A program made the translations under genes and the position numbers. The notes below the pieces were generated by a model. That model made no database searches. It saw nothing but the letters and a program-made list of their open reading frames with translations, and was not told where the DNA came from. Positions 23,293 through 33,047 of a stretch of 64,000 nt of DNA are shown piece by piece. The stretch comes from Rhopalosiphum padi (Eukaryota; Arthropoda; Insecta; Hemiptera; Aphididae), in assembly GCF_020882245.1 (NCBI RefSeq), contig NC_083599.1:80595422-80659421 (forward strand). Reading direction: 5' to 3'. How positions within the stretch are numbered: the stretch's first letter is position 1; every line of letters starts with the position of its first letter.

Positions 23293-24150
23293 TAGTGTTG
23301 GCCAACGATATCGATATTGTGGGTTTTTTCTTAATAATTTCGATATCGATATCTAAAAATAGTTATCGAAAATATCGCGATATCGGTGTGATTAATCGGG
23401 GCTCGGAATTTTGCGGTTTTACGGATGATTAAACATTAAACTGAGCAAACAGTATAAAATAAAATAATATTTTATCTTATTTTATTATATCTGTAAAAGT
23501 AGATTAACGTAGATTATGATACGAGGCGATATTAATATGTTCCAAAGAAATAACTCACCACACCAAACAATTTAACCGAAATTCAGTACCGGTTGTTAAC
23601 TCGCGGTGAGACGTCGTATTTATTTTCGTAATTATTACGTTCGTTATTAATTTTATTATTTATACAAACAAAATGAGTGAAAACTTTAAATTAGTACCTA
23701 CCGTTGTCTGGTGCTAGAAGTGATATATGGCAACATTTTGGTTTTAAAGTTGATGAAAAGGGGATTATATTAAATAAAAATCAAGTTTTTTGTAAAAAGT
23801 GCAAGCGTGCTGTTGGTTATAGTGGAAATCCGACTAATCACAAATCACATTTTCAGCAATGTACAAGTACAAAACCAAGTACGTCTAACAGTTTAATTCC
23901 ATATTTTAAGCAAACTCCATCAAAATTATCAAACAAAACTTAACAAGCTAAGAAACTAACAAAAAGCCTGGTGAAATTTGTTATTAAAGATTTAAGACCT
24001 CTGAGTATTATAGAAGGGGAAGGTTTTTTTGAATTTATGGAAATACCCGTACCTGAGTATACTGTTCCTAGTAAACAAACAATAACTTGACTTGTTGAAC
24101 AAACTGCACTAAATGAAAATGTAATTACTAATTACATTTATATTTCCGCT
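23293..24150 (+). pseudogene. BED-finger hAT (ZBED1/ZBED4-like), 5' fragment
   Basis: Starts with tagtgttggccaacgatatcg, similar to hAT ends, followed by several copies of the word cgatatcg. The ORF from 23704 has a good BED finger: SDIWQHFGF, FCKKCKRAVGYSGNPTNHKSHF (Cys-x2-Cys ... His-x4-His). After a TAA at 23941-23943 the same frame gives VIKDLRPLSIIEGEGFFEFM and EYTVPSKQTIT, standard for the segment after the finger. It is lost beyond about 24150, so the catalytic domain is absent. The initiator may be the ATG at 23671, which is out of frame. Confidence 0.7.
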
Positions 24151-25339
24151 TGTATTAGTCCCTTGTTATTTTAATATTCTTTTGACCACCACATTACCTA
24201 CATATATGATTGCTGCTAACTTTTTTAAATCAATATTTATGATAATATCAATTTCATGTTTATGAACCAGATTTAAATGAAAATTAAATTAGCAATAATC
24301 GACTATCTGTGATAAGAAAATATCAGTGGTTCTCAATGATTATTGCTAACTTGATGCTCTCTATTGCTAACTAATTATCGTACGCTATGAAATCAGTGTT
24401 ACCACCTAATTATTGTATAAGTTTATTGCTACATATCACCAATACTGGCAATACTCAATAGTGTTATTGCTACATTAATGCTACGAGTTTACCTTTGTTG
24501 TGACTGGGTATAGGTATTTTCACTACAATTTTTGCTGACATGTTTCCAAGGGGCCACCTTGTTTACTGCTATTATTGCTGAGAACTTATTCTAATTACTA
24601 TTTGTGTTAATAGTAATTAGTAACTAATAAGAGTACTCAATTCAAATTTCAAACGCAGTGTTGAAGCTACTATAGTACTATTATAAATCATGAAACCTGT
24701 AAGTACTAACTGCAATTCAGTTTGTGTTAAATAATAATGTTACAGTTAAAAGTAATTAGTAGATTATATAATATTGTATAATGTACTGTTATGGAAGTGT
24801 ATTTTCCAAATTCGCCCAAGAGGCAATGCAATGGATTCGTTTCATTTTTTTTTGTGTTGAAATGATCCCCAGTAGGCCTGTAGAAAACAACACTTTTCAC
24901 AAGTTATTCTCATTATGTTAGTAGATACCTATCTTGACTATTCATTTTATTTTGTTTCATGTTATACAGGTATATATTAAAAAATAAAATATATTTTGCT
25001 CTCCATTATACACATCTTTTTATTGGTATTAATTAATTCACTATACCTACTATGATAGAGTTAAACTGGTTAGTGTGAGTACACCAGTATGTAATTATTA
25101 TTTAATTATAATTTATGGTTTTATTGTTGACTATTACTCACTGACCAATAGAAACTTAGTGTTTTAATGTATTCAAATTAAACTATTACTATTATGTATC
25201 TGGTATTACTACTAAACTATTTTAATACTTACTGTTGGGCACTTACTTAATATTTGTATTGAACTACTCAAAAGTTTATTTTGTTTTGTAATGATTGTTC
25301 ATGTCTTCACTTTTATTTTATAGGTTTTTTTAATTAATG
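24151..25339. other. AT-rich spacer, no gene seen
   Basis: Contains many repeats of short words such as attgctaac and attgctac (24170-24480), suggestive of degenerate tandem duplication, but no ORF or element ends. Confidence 0.4.
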
Positions 25340-25632
25340 TTATTCCTGGAACAAAAGACATTTAAAATCACTCTGTTCATAGTCTGATGTTGTGTCTAAT
25401 TTATCCTCACCAGGAATACAGCGAATCACCATCCATCGGTTGCAGTCCGTACACTCAACCCATTCAACATAATTTTTATGACTCATTGCTTTGTGAGAAT
25501 AACCAGTCCTACCACAATAAAAGCAGATGTCTCTCATGAAATCAGAATTTTCCAAAAAATATGTCTTGAGATACTCAAAACAAATAAGGTAAATATATAG
25601 CAGTAGCCTATATCCCATGGGTTCGAAAAATG
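25340..25632 (-). pseudogene. C-terminal zinc-finger end of the Ulp1-bearing Mutator-like protein
   Basis: The last part of the long minus-strand gene that begins at 39218. It contains ICFYCGRTGYSHKAMSHKNY, EWVECTDCNRWMVIRC and a final Cys (FKCLLF), a PHD-like Cys/His arrangement after the peptidase. At 25624-25632 it is cut by the 4.7-kb element; removing that element and one duplication gives the continuous reading RDCFDTFF-EPMGYRLLL, so this piece belongs with 30354-31663. The start of the open frame shown by a simple ORF search is inside the element and is not real. Confidence 0.7.
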
Positions 25633-26259
25633 AGGTACGTGACGCCAGCACCCGCACATTTGCAAATTAACCCGAATTTGTGTCAACCATTGTTATATCA
25701 TTTGTACAGGTTTGTAACCCCAACAATTTCATTTGTACACCCCCCCAAACCCCAGAAAATCAAATTTCAAATTGTGGGTGCCAGCGTCACGTTACACCAG
25801 CACCCGCTTTTACAAATATTTGACTTACCGACCCCGAATCTGCGTCAACCATTGTTATATCATTTGTACAGGTTTGTAACCCCAACAATTTCATTTGTAC
25901 ACCCCCCCCCCCCAAACCCCAGAAAATCAAATTTCAAATTGTGGGTGCCAGCGTCACGTTACACCAGCACCCGCTTTTACAAATATTTGACTTACCGACC
26001 CCGAATCTGCGTCAACCATTGTTATATCATTTGTACAGGTTTGTAACCCCAACAATTTCATTTGTACACCCCCCCAAACCCCAGAAAATCAAATTTCAAA
26101 TTGTGGGTGCCAGCGTCACGTTACACCAGCACCCGCTTTTACAAATATTTGACTTACCGACCCCGAATCTGCGTCAACCATTATTATATCATTTGTACAG
26201 GTTTGTAACAAATTATAAAATATGAAAAACTTTATATCTCATTTTTCCACTTTTAAAAA
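25633..26259 (+). repeat. left terminal inverted repeat, tandem 162-bp units
   Basis: Repeat units recur at 25781, 25948 and 26110 (anchor ccagcgtcacgttac); their spacing of 167 and 162 bp differs mainly through the length of an internal C-run (7 to 13). Each unit contains tcatttgtacaggtttgtaa and the anchor accagcacccgc. Long proline- and histidine-rich ORFs across this array are translation of the minisatellite, not genes. Confidence 0.9.
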
Positions 26260-26840
26260 TATTTAATCAAAAACATTTGAAATTCAAAATTTTAAATTAT
26301 ATTATTAAAATATGTAAATTTTTGTATTAGATTTTTATTCATCATAGTTTAGTCTTATCAATCTAGATTTTTCGTCTTTGGATTTTTTTCATTGGAGATA
26401 TTTATAATTAAATTTGAATTTTAGATTTTTTAATTTTACATAGCATGTCTTATCAATTTAAATTTATTTGTTTTAAATATTTTTTTTAAAAAAAGATTTT
26501 CAATTTTAGATTTTTTAATCATGTAAAATTTTTAGTTATTGATACCTAAAGTTTATTTGTTATTAAATTTTATAAGCTACAAAATAATATGTGAATTGTT
26601 AGCTTTGCTTATATAAATTGTTGTATAATATTTAAAAACTTAATACAAGTCAAATAAGTAAATATAAAGAATATTACAAATTACAAATACAAAATTACTC
26701 TGGCTTTATTTGTACTCTTCTCGAGAATTTATTAAGAAACTTAAAATATGAAAATACTTTTACTATAGTATTTTTAGAACAAATGGTTAGATTATTAATT
26801 ATTACTTATTATAAATACATATTGGTTCTTATTCGAAATA

Positions 26841-29519
26841 TTAAATAGTATAAAATAAAAGTTCGACATCAGTTTTGTAAGATGAGGCTTGATGAATTAC
26901 TTTGGATCTTATATCATCATAGATCTCCCATTTTTGATTACCTCTATATGTACCAGCTGTATAGTGTCCAGTGGCGCTCCTCAGTCCACATCTGCCTCCT
27001 CCATGAAATATTATGACTCCTCTTAAATAAAAGTTTTTATTATTGGCGGTTATAATTTTTGGAATATCATCTAATTTCCAGTTAATTGGTTTAACAAAGT
27101 TTTGTTTCACTAAATCTAATGGTACCTCATCTATATTTGTGAAACTTGTCGATGCTTCTAAATCTGGGAAAATAATTTAGCAGTTAACTATTATTCCCCA
27201 AAATCTCTAAAAATATATTTTAAATTATTTATATTATACTTACCAATAGGAATTGAATTCAGTTCAATAATCATGTGTGTAGTGGCTTCCATCGATGTCT
27301 TCCTTTTTTCACCACAATATGAGCAAGTTTTCTGTGAACTATCAAATAATTTTTCGAGCTCATTTTGAATAACTATTTGATCATTGAAAATGTTTAGTGA
27401 TATGTGTGTTTTTTTTTACTTCTAGTATAGGAGTAGTACATAAATTGTTGTCACAGAAACTACTTTCAATGAAAGATGGCATTTTTTGCATTATCTTGTC
27501 CACCATTGATGCTGCAGTAATTGTAGTATCTACTGATTTAAGTCCACCAACTAACAGTTCTATTTTACTACCAAAATGTTCCAATATTAATAATAGTCTA
27601 TTATGATAAATTTGTGTTTTGTTTTTGTCTTCTATCATTTGCATGGATATTCTTGCTGTCATGTTTGATGTTGCCATTTCAGATAAATACACTTTAAAAA
27701 TACTACTATCGGCAGCTGATGTCGCTAAAATAGATAGAACTGAATCTACAGAACAAGTATTATTAAGGACTACTTTTCCTACGCTTGGTACCATTATCGG
27801 TTTGTTGATTAGACTATTACCATTTTTCAATAATACTACTGGCGTTATGTTTCCTCGTTTATTTAAATCTAAAAACTCAAATCCTGGTTGGAGATTAAGG
27901 TAAGAACGTGAACTTCGTTTTTTCTTTTCGATCATACTTTTTCGATTCCAGTTTTCGGTTGCGTTGGTCTCAGCTAATATTGATTTTATTTTATCGCAGT
28001 CAAAACAAATTCTACGCTCACCGTGTCCTTCCTCCGTTCCCGGAATAGATATTGAACACCCAAATAAATGAATAGGTTTGTCACATTCTATACATTTATG
28101 TGCTCCCGTTGGAAAATCTCCATTGTTACATGCATGGCATGTTGATTTCAAAGTTGATTGGCCTTTATCTGATGTTAAAGTCACAATTGTATTTTTTGAA
28201 ACAGGAATAAAATGTAAGGAAGCCGATTCAGTTTCTACTAATGACTCATTTACGTCAAAATCATTTTGTATATTGTATGATGAATCATTGTAATTGCTAT
28301 ATTCTGGAGATTGAATAATATTTTGAGTATTAGAAACGTAACTGTTGTTATTTTTTATGTTTTCATCTTCATCTAATTCCAATTCACTATATGATTCCCC
28401 TTGCATTAAAAGTTCATTCCCTCTATAATATGATAAGAGTTTTTCCACAAATGAATCAACTCGTATGGGTAGTTTATCATTTTTAAATACACGGTTTTTA
28501 ATGTGATTGAAATTACTTTCAATACGGCTACTTGATGCAATTTCTTCACCATATCCAAATGTATCTATCATAATTGCTGACCAACAAGGAAATAGTTTGA
28601 GTGTTCGGATTATGATCGGTTCAAGTGCAAGCAAATATTGTGCATTATCAGTAGTTCCTTTAATTGATTCTACTTTAGCTCTAGACCTATCTGCAATTGA
28701 CTGTGTCCACCCTTTAAAAGTCATGATGTGTATATTATCATCAATTATATCATTATCACTTGTCGTATCAGTTACATTTTCCTCTTCTTCTACTTGATAT
28801 TCGATGTCGTTGGTTTTTTCTAAAATGTTTGTGATATTCGTCGATGTGATTAATGATTGCAAATATCGTTTGGCCTTATAACAAGGTGTAAATATCTCAG
28901 AGTTTTCAACAAATCCGTCATATTTACTCAAAATTATATCAAATAATGCTTCCAATATTTTTTCAGCATTTTCAATTGATGAGCAAACAACGAGAAGTCC
29001 CATTGCCCTTGTAGTTATTTCTTTTGTACTTGGATAAATTGAATTTTTAACAGGGCCCCACTGTGACACAAGATGAATGAAATGATTTACGTCATTCCTC
29101 AAATAACACGAAGGTATTTCAACAAATTCTTTTTTTACTACCAACGAAAAACATGCTTCTAAGTATCTATCTAGTGAAAAGTACTGTGTAAAGGCATGTA
29201 TTAGTCCAGACATAAGTGCGAGAGACTGGTCACATATAACAATTTTAGGAGGCTTAACATTACATTTCAGCCACCTTTTCAGCCACACTGTTATTGATAT
29301 GTTGTCATGCTGTTCTGACAGCATTGATAGAACAGTAAAACTTTTAGTATTTAAATTCATAACACCTTCGTATAAGAATATTGAACTACTCATTTCATTG
29401 TTCGGTCTTTTTATTTTGCGGCAACATCCACCTGTTGCATCAAACATTAGTGTCGGAACTTGGTCCTTTATACAATGTTCTCAAAGCACGGAAGCGTCAA
29501 CCTTTGGTACTCGGCCCAT
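26841..29519 (-). pseudogene. MULE transposase fused to a PHD-like finger and a USP-like cysteine peptidase
   Basis: Gene of the 25633-30353 element. Main exon 29519-27244, intron 27243-27164, last exon 27163-26841. Transposase: PTLMFDATGGCCRK (first Asp), IVICDQSLALMSG (second Asp), SSSRIESNFNHIKN (presumed Glu). Then a finger (TCHACNNGDFPTGAHKC, CDKPIHLFGCS, RICFDC), then a peptidase-like region with NNTCSVDSVLSILA (USP Cys box), TCSYCGEKRK (zinc-binding pair) and SATGHYTAGTYRGNQKWEIYDD (His and Asp box). Defects: TGA near 29482, and a frame change in a T-run at 27409-27417 (one base fewer restores the frame through the intron to the end). The N-terminal DNA-binding region expected upstream is missing. 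The peptidase may act on ubiquitin or SUMO conjugates; that is inference from the Cys/His/Asp arrangement. Confidence 0.75.
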
Positions 29520-30055
29520 ATTGGCAAGTAATAAAAATAAGACGTACAGAATTACTAAAATTTATAAATTAAAATATTCAAAATATTTAGACAAAATAAC
29601 ATTACGTCCAGAAACCACAGTGGAGCAATAGGTTATGGCACTATGGAAGAAGGAATAAGATATAAATAATAATAACAATAAACAACGACGTGATAATAAT
29701 TTCATTGTAGTATAAAAATAGATGTTTCAGTATATAGTTTCTTATTTTTAATTTCTTTATTAATTCTCTGGAAGAGTAAAAACTAAAAATAAAGTCAGAT
29801 TAATTTTATACTTGCAATATCATTTATATTTATTTATTTGATTAGCCTATATATAAATTATAAGTAGTTATATTATTTAATATATATTTTGACTATATGA
29901 TATTTTTTAACGGGTCTAGTTCGTTTCGCCCGACTATTCATCACGATCGTTTCGTCGCTATATCCTTTCGCCACTATACTATTTCCACCGTTCATTTCGC
30001 CGACGGACTATTCCCATGATTATTTTACCCTTATACGGTAACCACCCATCAGACA
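29520..30055. other. 5' part of the MULE element, no gene seen
   Basis: AT-rich. Near 29930-30010 the words gtttcgcc, gtttcgtcg and catttcgcc recur every 15-25 bases, an irregular short-period array. The missing N-terminal exon of the transposase is not present. Confidence 0.4.
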
Positions 30056-30353
30056 TTTTTAAAAGTGGAAAAATGAGATACAAAGTTTTTCATATTTTAT
30101 AATTTGTTACAAACCTGTACAAATGATATAACAATGGTTGACGCAGATTTGGGGTCGGTAAGTCAAATATTTGTAAAAGCGGGTGCTGGTGTAACGTGAC
30201 GCTGGCACCCACAATTTGAAATTTGATTTTCTGGGGTTTGGGGGGGTGTACAAATGAAATTGTTGGGGTTACAAACCTGTACAAATGATATAACAATGGT
30301 TGACACAAATTCAGGTTAATTTGCAAATGTGCGGGTGCTGGCGTCACGTACCT
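30056..30353 (-). repeat. right terminal inverted repeat, tandem 162-bp units
   Basis: Inverted copy of the left end with fewer units. It includes the inner boundary shared with the left repeat (tctcatttttccactttta, read inward). Confidence 0.9.
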
Positions 30354-31663
30354 TGAAAAATGTATCAAAACAATCCCTGTTCATCAATGTAATGGCATAA
30401 TATAGTCCGTATACTCCACAATTATACGAATCTTTTTGTAGCGGAACGTTTTTTAGTTTATGGTTTCTTAAGTTTAATTTTGGAAACCATTTATGTTCAC
30501 CATACGAACAGTACAGTTTAAGTCCCTTAACCAATTTATTGAAACGCTCTTGTTCATTGTCCCATAGGATCCATCGTGAAACATTCTTTTGTACAAAAAT
30601 CTACAAATGCTATTATCCAATGTGAACCTCCTACATTCCAATACATAACGAGAAAACTATTTTCTCTAATGGTCACCTTCTCTTTATAATATTTGTGTTT
30701 TTCAACAATAGCAGAAACTAAATCCGACTGAATATTTGGGTGTTTGACTTTTTGCTATATTTCACAGAATAACTAGCCAATATTAGAAAGCAACATTTTT
30801 GTGCAGTCATAAGGATTCTCCGACCGATAATCGGATAATGTATCAAAATCAGAAAACAATATTTCCGAGTAACCTATAATGTTCTCTACGTGTTTATATA
30901 TGCCTACAGTATACTCGATTTTATCTTTGTTGTCGTTGTTTCTGATCATTTGTCTATAAAAATTGACATCTTTTTTTAGTCTGTTCAAGTAAGTATCATA
31001 TTTTAATGGTGTCTTATCAATAGGCGAACAGTAACTACCAGGCGTTAGAAATGTTTTTACAGTTTTTACTGCGTTTGGGGTGACCATATTATTTTCTGTT
31101 GTTTGATTATCTTCATCACTAACCGTAGTTAAATCAACTGCTATCTCTGTTATCTTGTGTATAGCTTGAATAGGTTTAAATTTTTTCATATTTGCCATTA
31201 AGCTGCCTTGTTTAAAATAACCTATTTTCTTATTTTTTCTAGCTCGCCACTGTTCAGCGTCTTCATCGTCACTCAGATCTGTTGCTGTATTGACTGATAA
31301 GACGCTTTTGTTTTTCCAAAGAATATCGCCATCGACATTTCGTTTTTTGGGAATAGCACAACGCTTGTTCGGTATGTCACACAGGACTTCCTTGGCAACA
31401 CTTTCTATCCTGTCTCTAGTAAGCCTTATGAAGCGACTATATGTATTTCATACTTTTTGTTTGTAGGCTGTTCCCTTTGAGATAATGAAACCATAATTCT
31501 GCACCAGAATTATTTGGTCTATGGCACACTTCTATTTTGGAATATAACATAAGACAAGTCCACATTGGTATGGCGGGTACAATAGATCCCAGCAAGTCAC
31601 TGAAGTATTGTTGTGAAACTCGTCTGGAATGCCTTCATTATCTAATGTAAATGATGCTCTTAT
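30354..31663 (-). pseudogene. middle and Ulp1 peptidase part of the Mutator-like protein
   Basis: Reading on the minus strand from 31663: TLDNEGIPDEFHNNTSVTCWDLLYPP, then after a frameshift NSGAELWFHYLKG (presumed catalytic Glu of the MULE core) and RFIRLTRDRIESVAKEVL. An open linker follows (about 31420-30773) with an Asp/Glu-rich stretch, ending at TAG 30773-30775. The C48/Ulp1-type peptidase follows: GGSHWIIAFVDF (His), CFTMDPMGQ (Asp) near 30570, then PLQKDSYNCGVYGLYYAITL (oxyanion Gln and catalytic Cys) near 30410. All catalytic positions are present, but stops and frameshifts divide the domain. It is cut by the 4.7-kb element at 30353/30354. Confidence 0.75.
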
Positions 31664-31974
31664 TTTTTTTTTTTTTTTTATTAAGAAATCAAAAACAAAA
31701 CATATTTTATGCAAAAACATTAAGTTCAACAAGAATTGATTAACCTACCTCCTGTAAGCTTATGCCGCTTGTGTTGGAGATAGGGAGTTATGATTACTGC
31801 TAAATATAATAAAAGTAACATAATCTACATATTATATATGAATTTTAAAATTTAACACTACAAATTAAACAAATTCAAAAAAAAATTAAATTTAAGACAA
31901 CAGAAAATATTTTTAACATAAAATAAGGTAAAGATAAAAAGTAATACTAAACACTATAAATTCTTAGATTATAA

Positions 31975-33039
31975 TTAAATTTTAGATATTAAATAATTTG
32001 ACAGTGATTTATTGATGTTAATATTATTATTTAATCTAAGATATTTTTTAAAATCATTATCTAGACTATTAAAATATTTAGGTCCTAAATATTGAACAAA
32101 TTTCTGGCCTATAGCTTTTTTTGTATAATTATTAATTAGATTGTAAATTAGAGTTTCACGTTTAGATGAAGAGGGGTCAAAAGGAGGTTGATTTTTTAAA
32201 ATAAATGAAATGGAAAATTTTTTATACAACATATTTAGAGGAAGTACCTTCAGTTCTTTATAATTATCTGTAGTCGATCCTATCCGATTTGACTTATTAA
32301 GGCAGATACGTATTGCACAATTTTGCAATGAGATTAATGATTTTTGTGAATTATTGGTGGTACCACCCCATATAATTATGCCATATTGTAGAATAGATTG
32401 ATAAAGAGAAGTATATACAATTTTCATTATATCTTAGGAGAGAATTTTGTTCAGAGAATATAATTTATATATAATAGTTCTCAGGCGCATACTGATATGT
32501 GATATGTGACAATTCCATCTCAAGTTACAATCTAACATTAAACCTAGATACCTAACTTTAGTTACCCTTTTAATTTTAAAATACATTGAGCTATCGGTTA
32601 TGCTGTAATCATTACAAATAGTTATTTCCTGATTTAGAAGCTGCGTACAATTATATATAGAAAAGGCAATGAAAGAAGTTTTGTCATAATTGACTGTTAT
32701 TTTTTTATAATTAAGATTTTGAATAAATCTATTTAATTCAGTACTTGCTTTGCTAAACACTAAATCCCAAGTATTATCTGAAAACATTAACAGGTATCAT
32801 CTGCGTATGTAACAATTGAGCCATCTATTTTCATATTACATAAACTGTTCATATACATTATAAATAGAACCGGGCCGAGCACACTACCCAGTGGCACACC
32901 ACAGTTTATACTACATTCATTACTTATACAATCATCATATTGATACATATTGTGTTCTATTTTTGAGATAGCTTGAAAACCACTTGAAACTTTCACCGAC
33001 AATTCCAAAACCTGGTAAAGAGCTTAATAATTGGATATG
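31975..33039 (-). pseudogene. LINE reverse transcriptase, palm to C-terminus
   Basis: Continuation of 35544-36374 beyond the hAT. Blocks: GVPLGSVLGPVLFIMYMNSL (motif B) and SIVTYADDT (active-site box, near 32800-32820), then RVTKVRYLGLMLDCNLRW and the C-terminal domain with YGIIIWGGTTNNSQKSL. Frame breaks at about 32787 and 32430 divide it into three ORFs; the final ORF ends at TAA 31975-31977. Confidence 0.85.
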
Positions 33040-33047
33040 GTCTACAG

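Larger units (their letters stand above)
25633..30353 (-). mobile_element. Mutator-superfamily element with minisatellite terminal repeats (Rehavkus-like)
   Basis: Length 4721 bp. Both ends start aggtacgtgacgccagcacc reading inward, and the inverted ends extend about 300 bp (right, 30353-30056) to 630 bp (left, 25633-26259). They are built of repeats of about 162 bp, roughly 3.7 copies on the left and 1.7 on the right. Flanks share gaaaaatg (25625-25632 and 30355-30362); taking one more base gives a 9-bp duplication with one mismatch, the size expected for Mutator-type elements. It carries one gene on the minus strand and is inserted in the Ulp1-bearing ORF. Confidence 0.85.

Noticed and set aside
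25781..26180. CRISPR-like array
   Set aside because: The repeated units are contiguous with no unique spacers and belong to a eukaryotic transposon end.
25630..26225. Long Pro/His-rich plus-strand ORFs with repeated peptide units
   Set aside because: They translate the 162-bp tandem units of a transposon terminal repeat; the same peptides appear on the minus strand at the other end (30090-30368).
29381..29572. Possible separate gene on the plus strand near the start of the MULE ORF
   Set aside because: It covers the minus-strand transposase block PTLMFDATGG and has no family resemblance.
27397..29631. Several plus-strand ORFs of 60-110 codons
   Set aside because: Antisense shadows of the MULE/peptidase ORF on the minus strand.
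30090..30368. 92-codon ORF appearing to continue the Ulp1 gene
   Set aside because: It starts in the interrupted gene but is translation of the right terminal repeat; the true continuation is at 25632.
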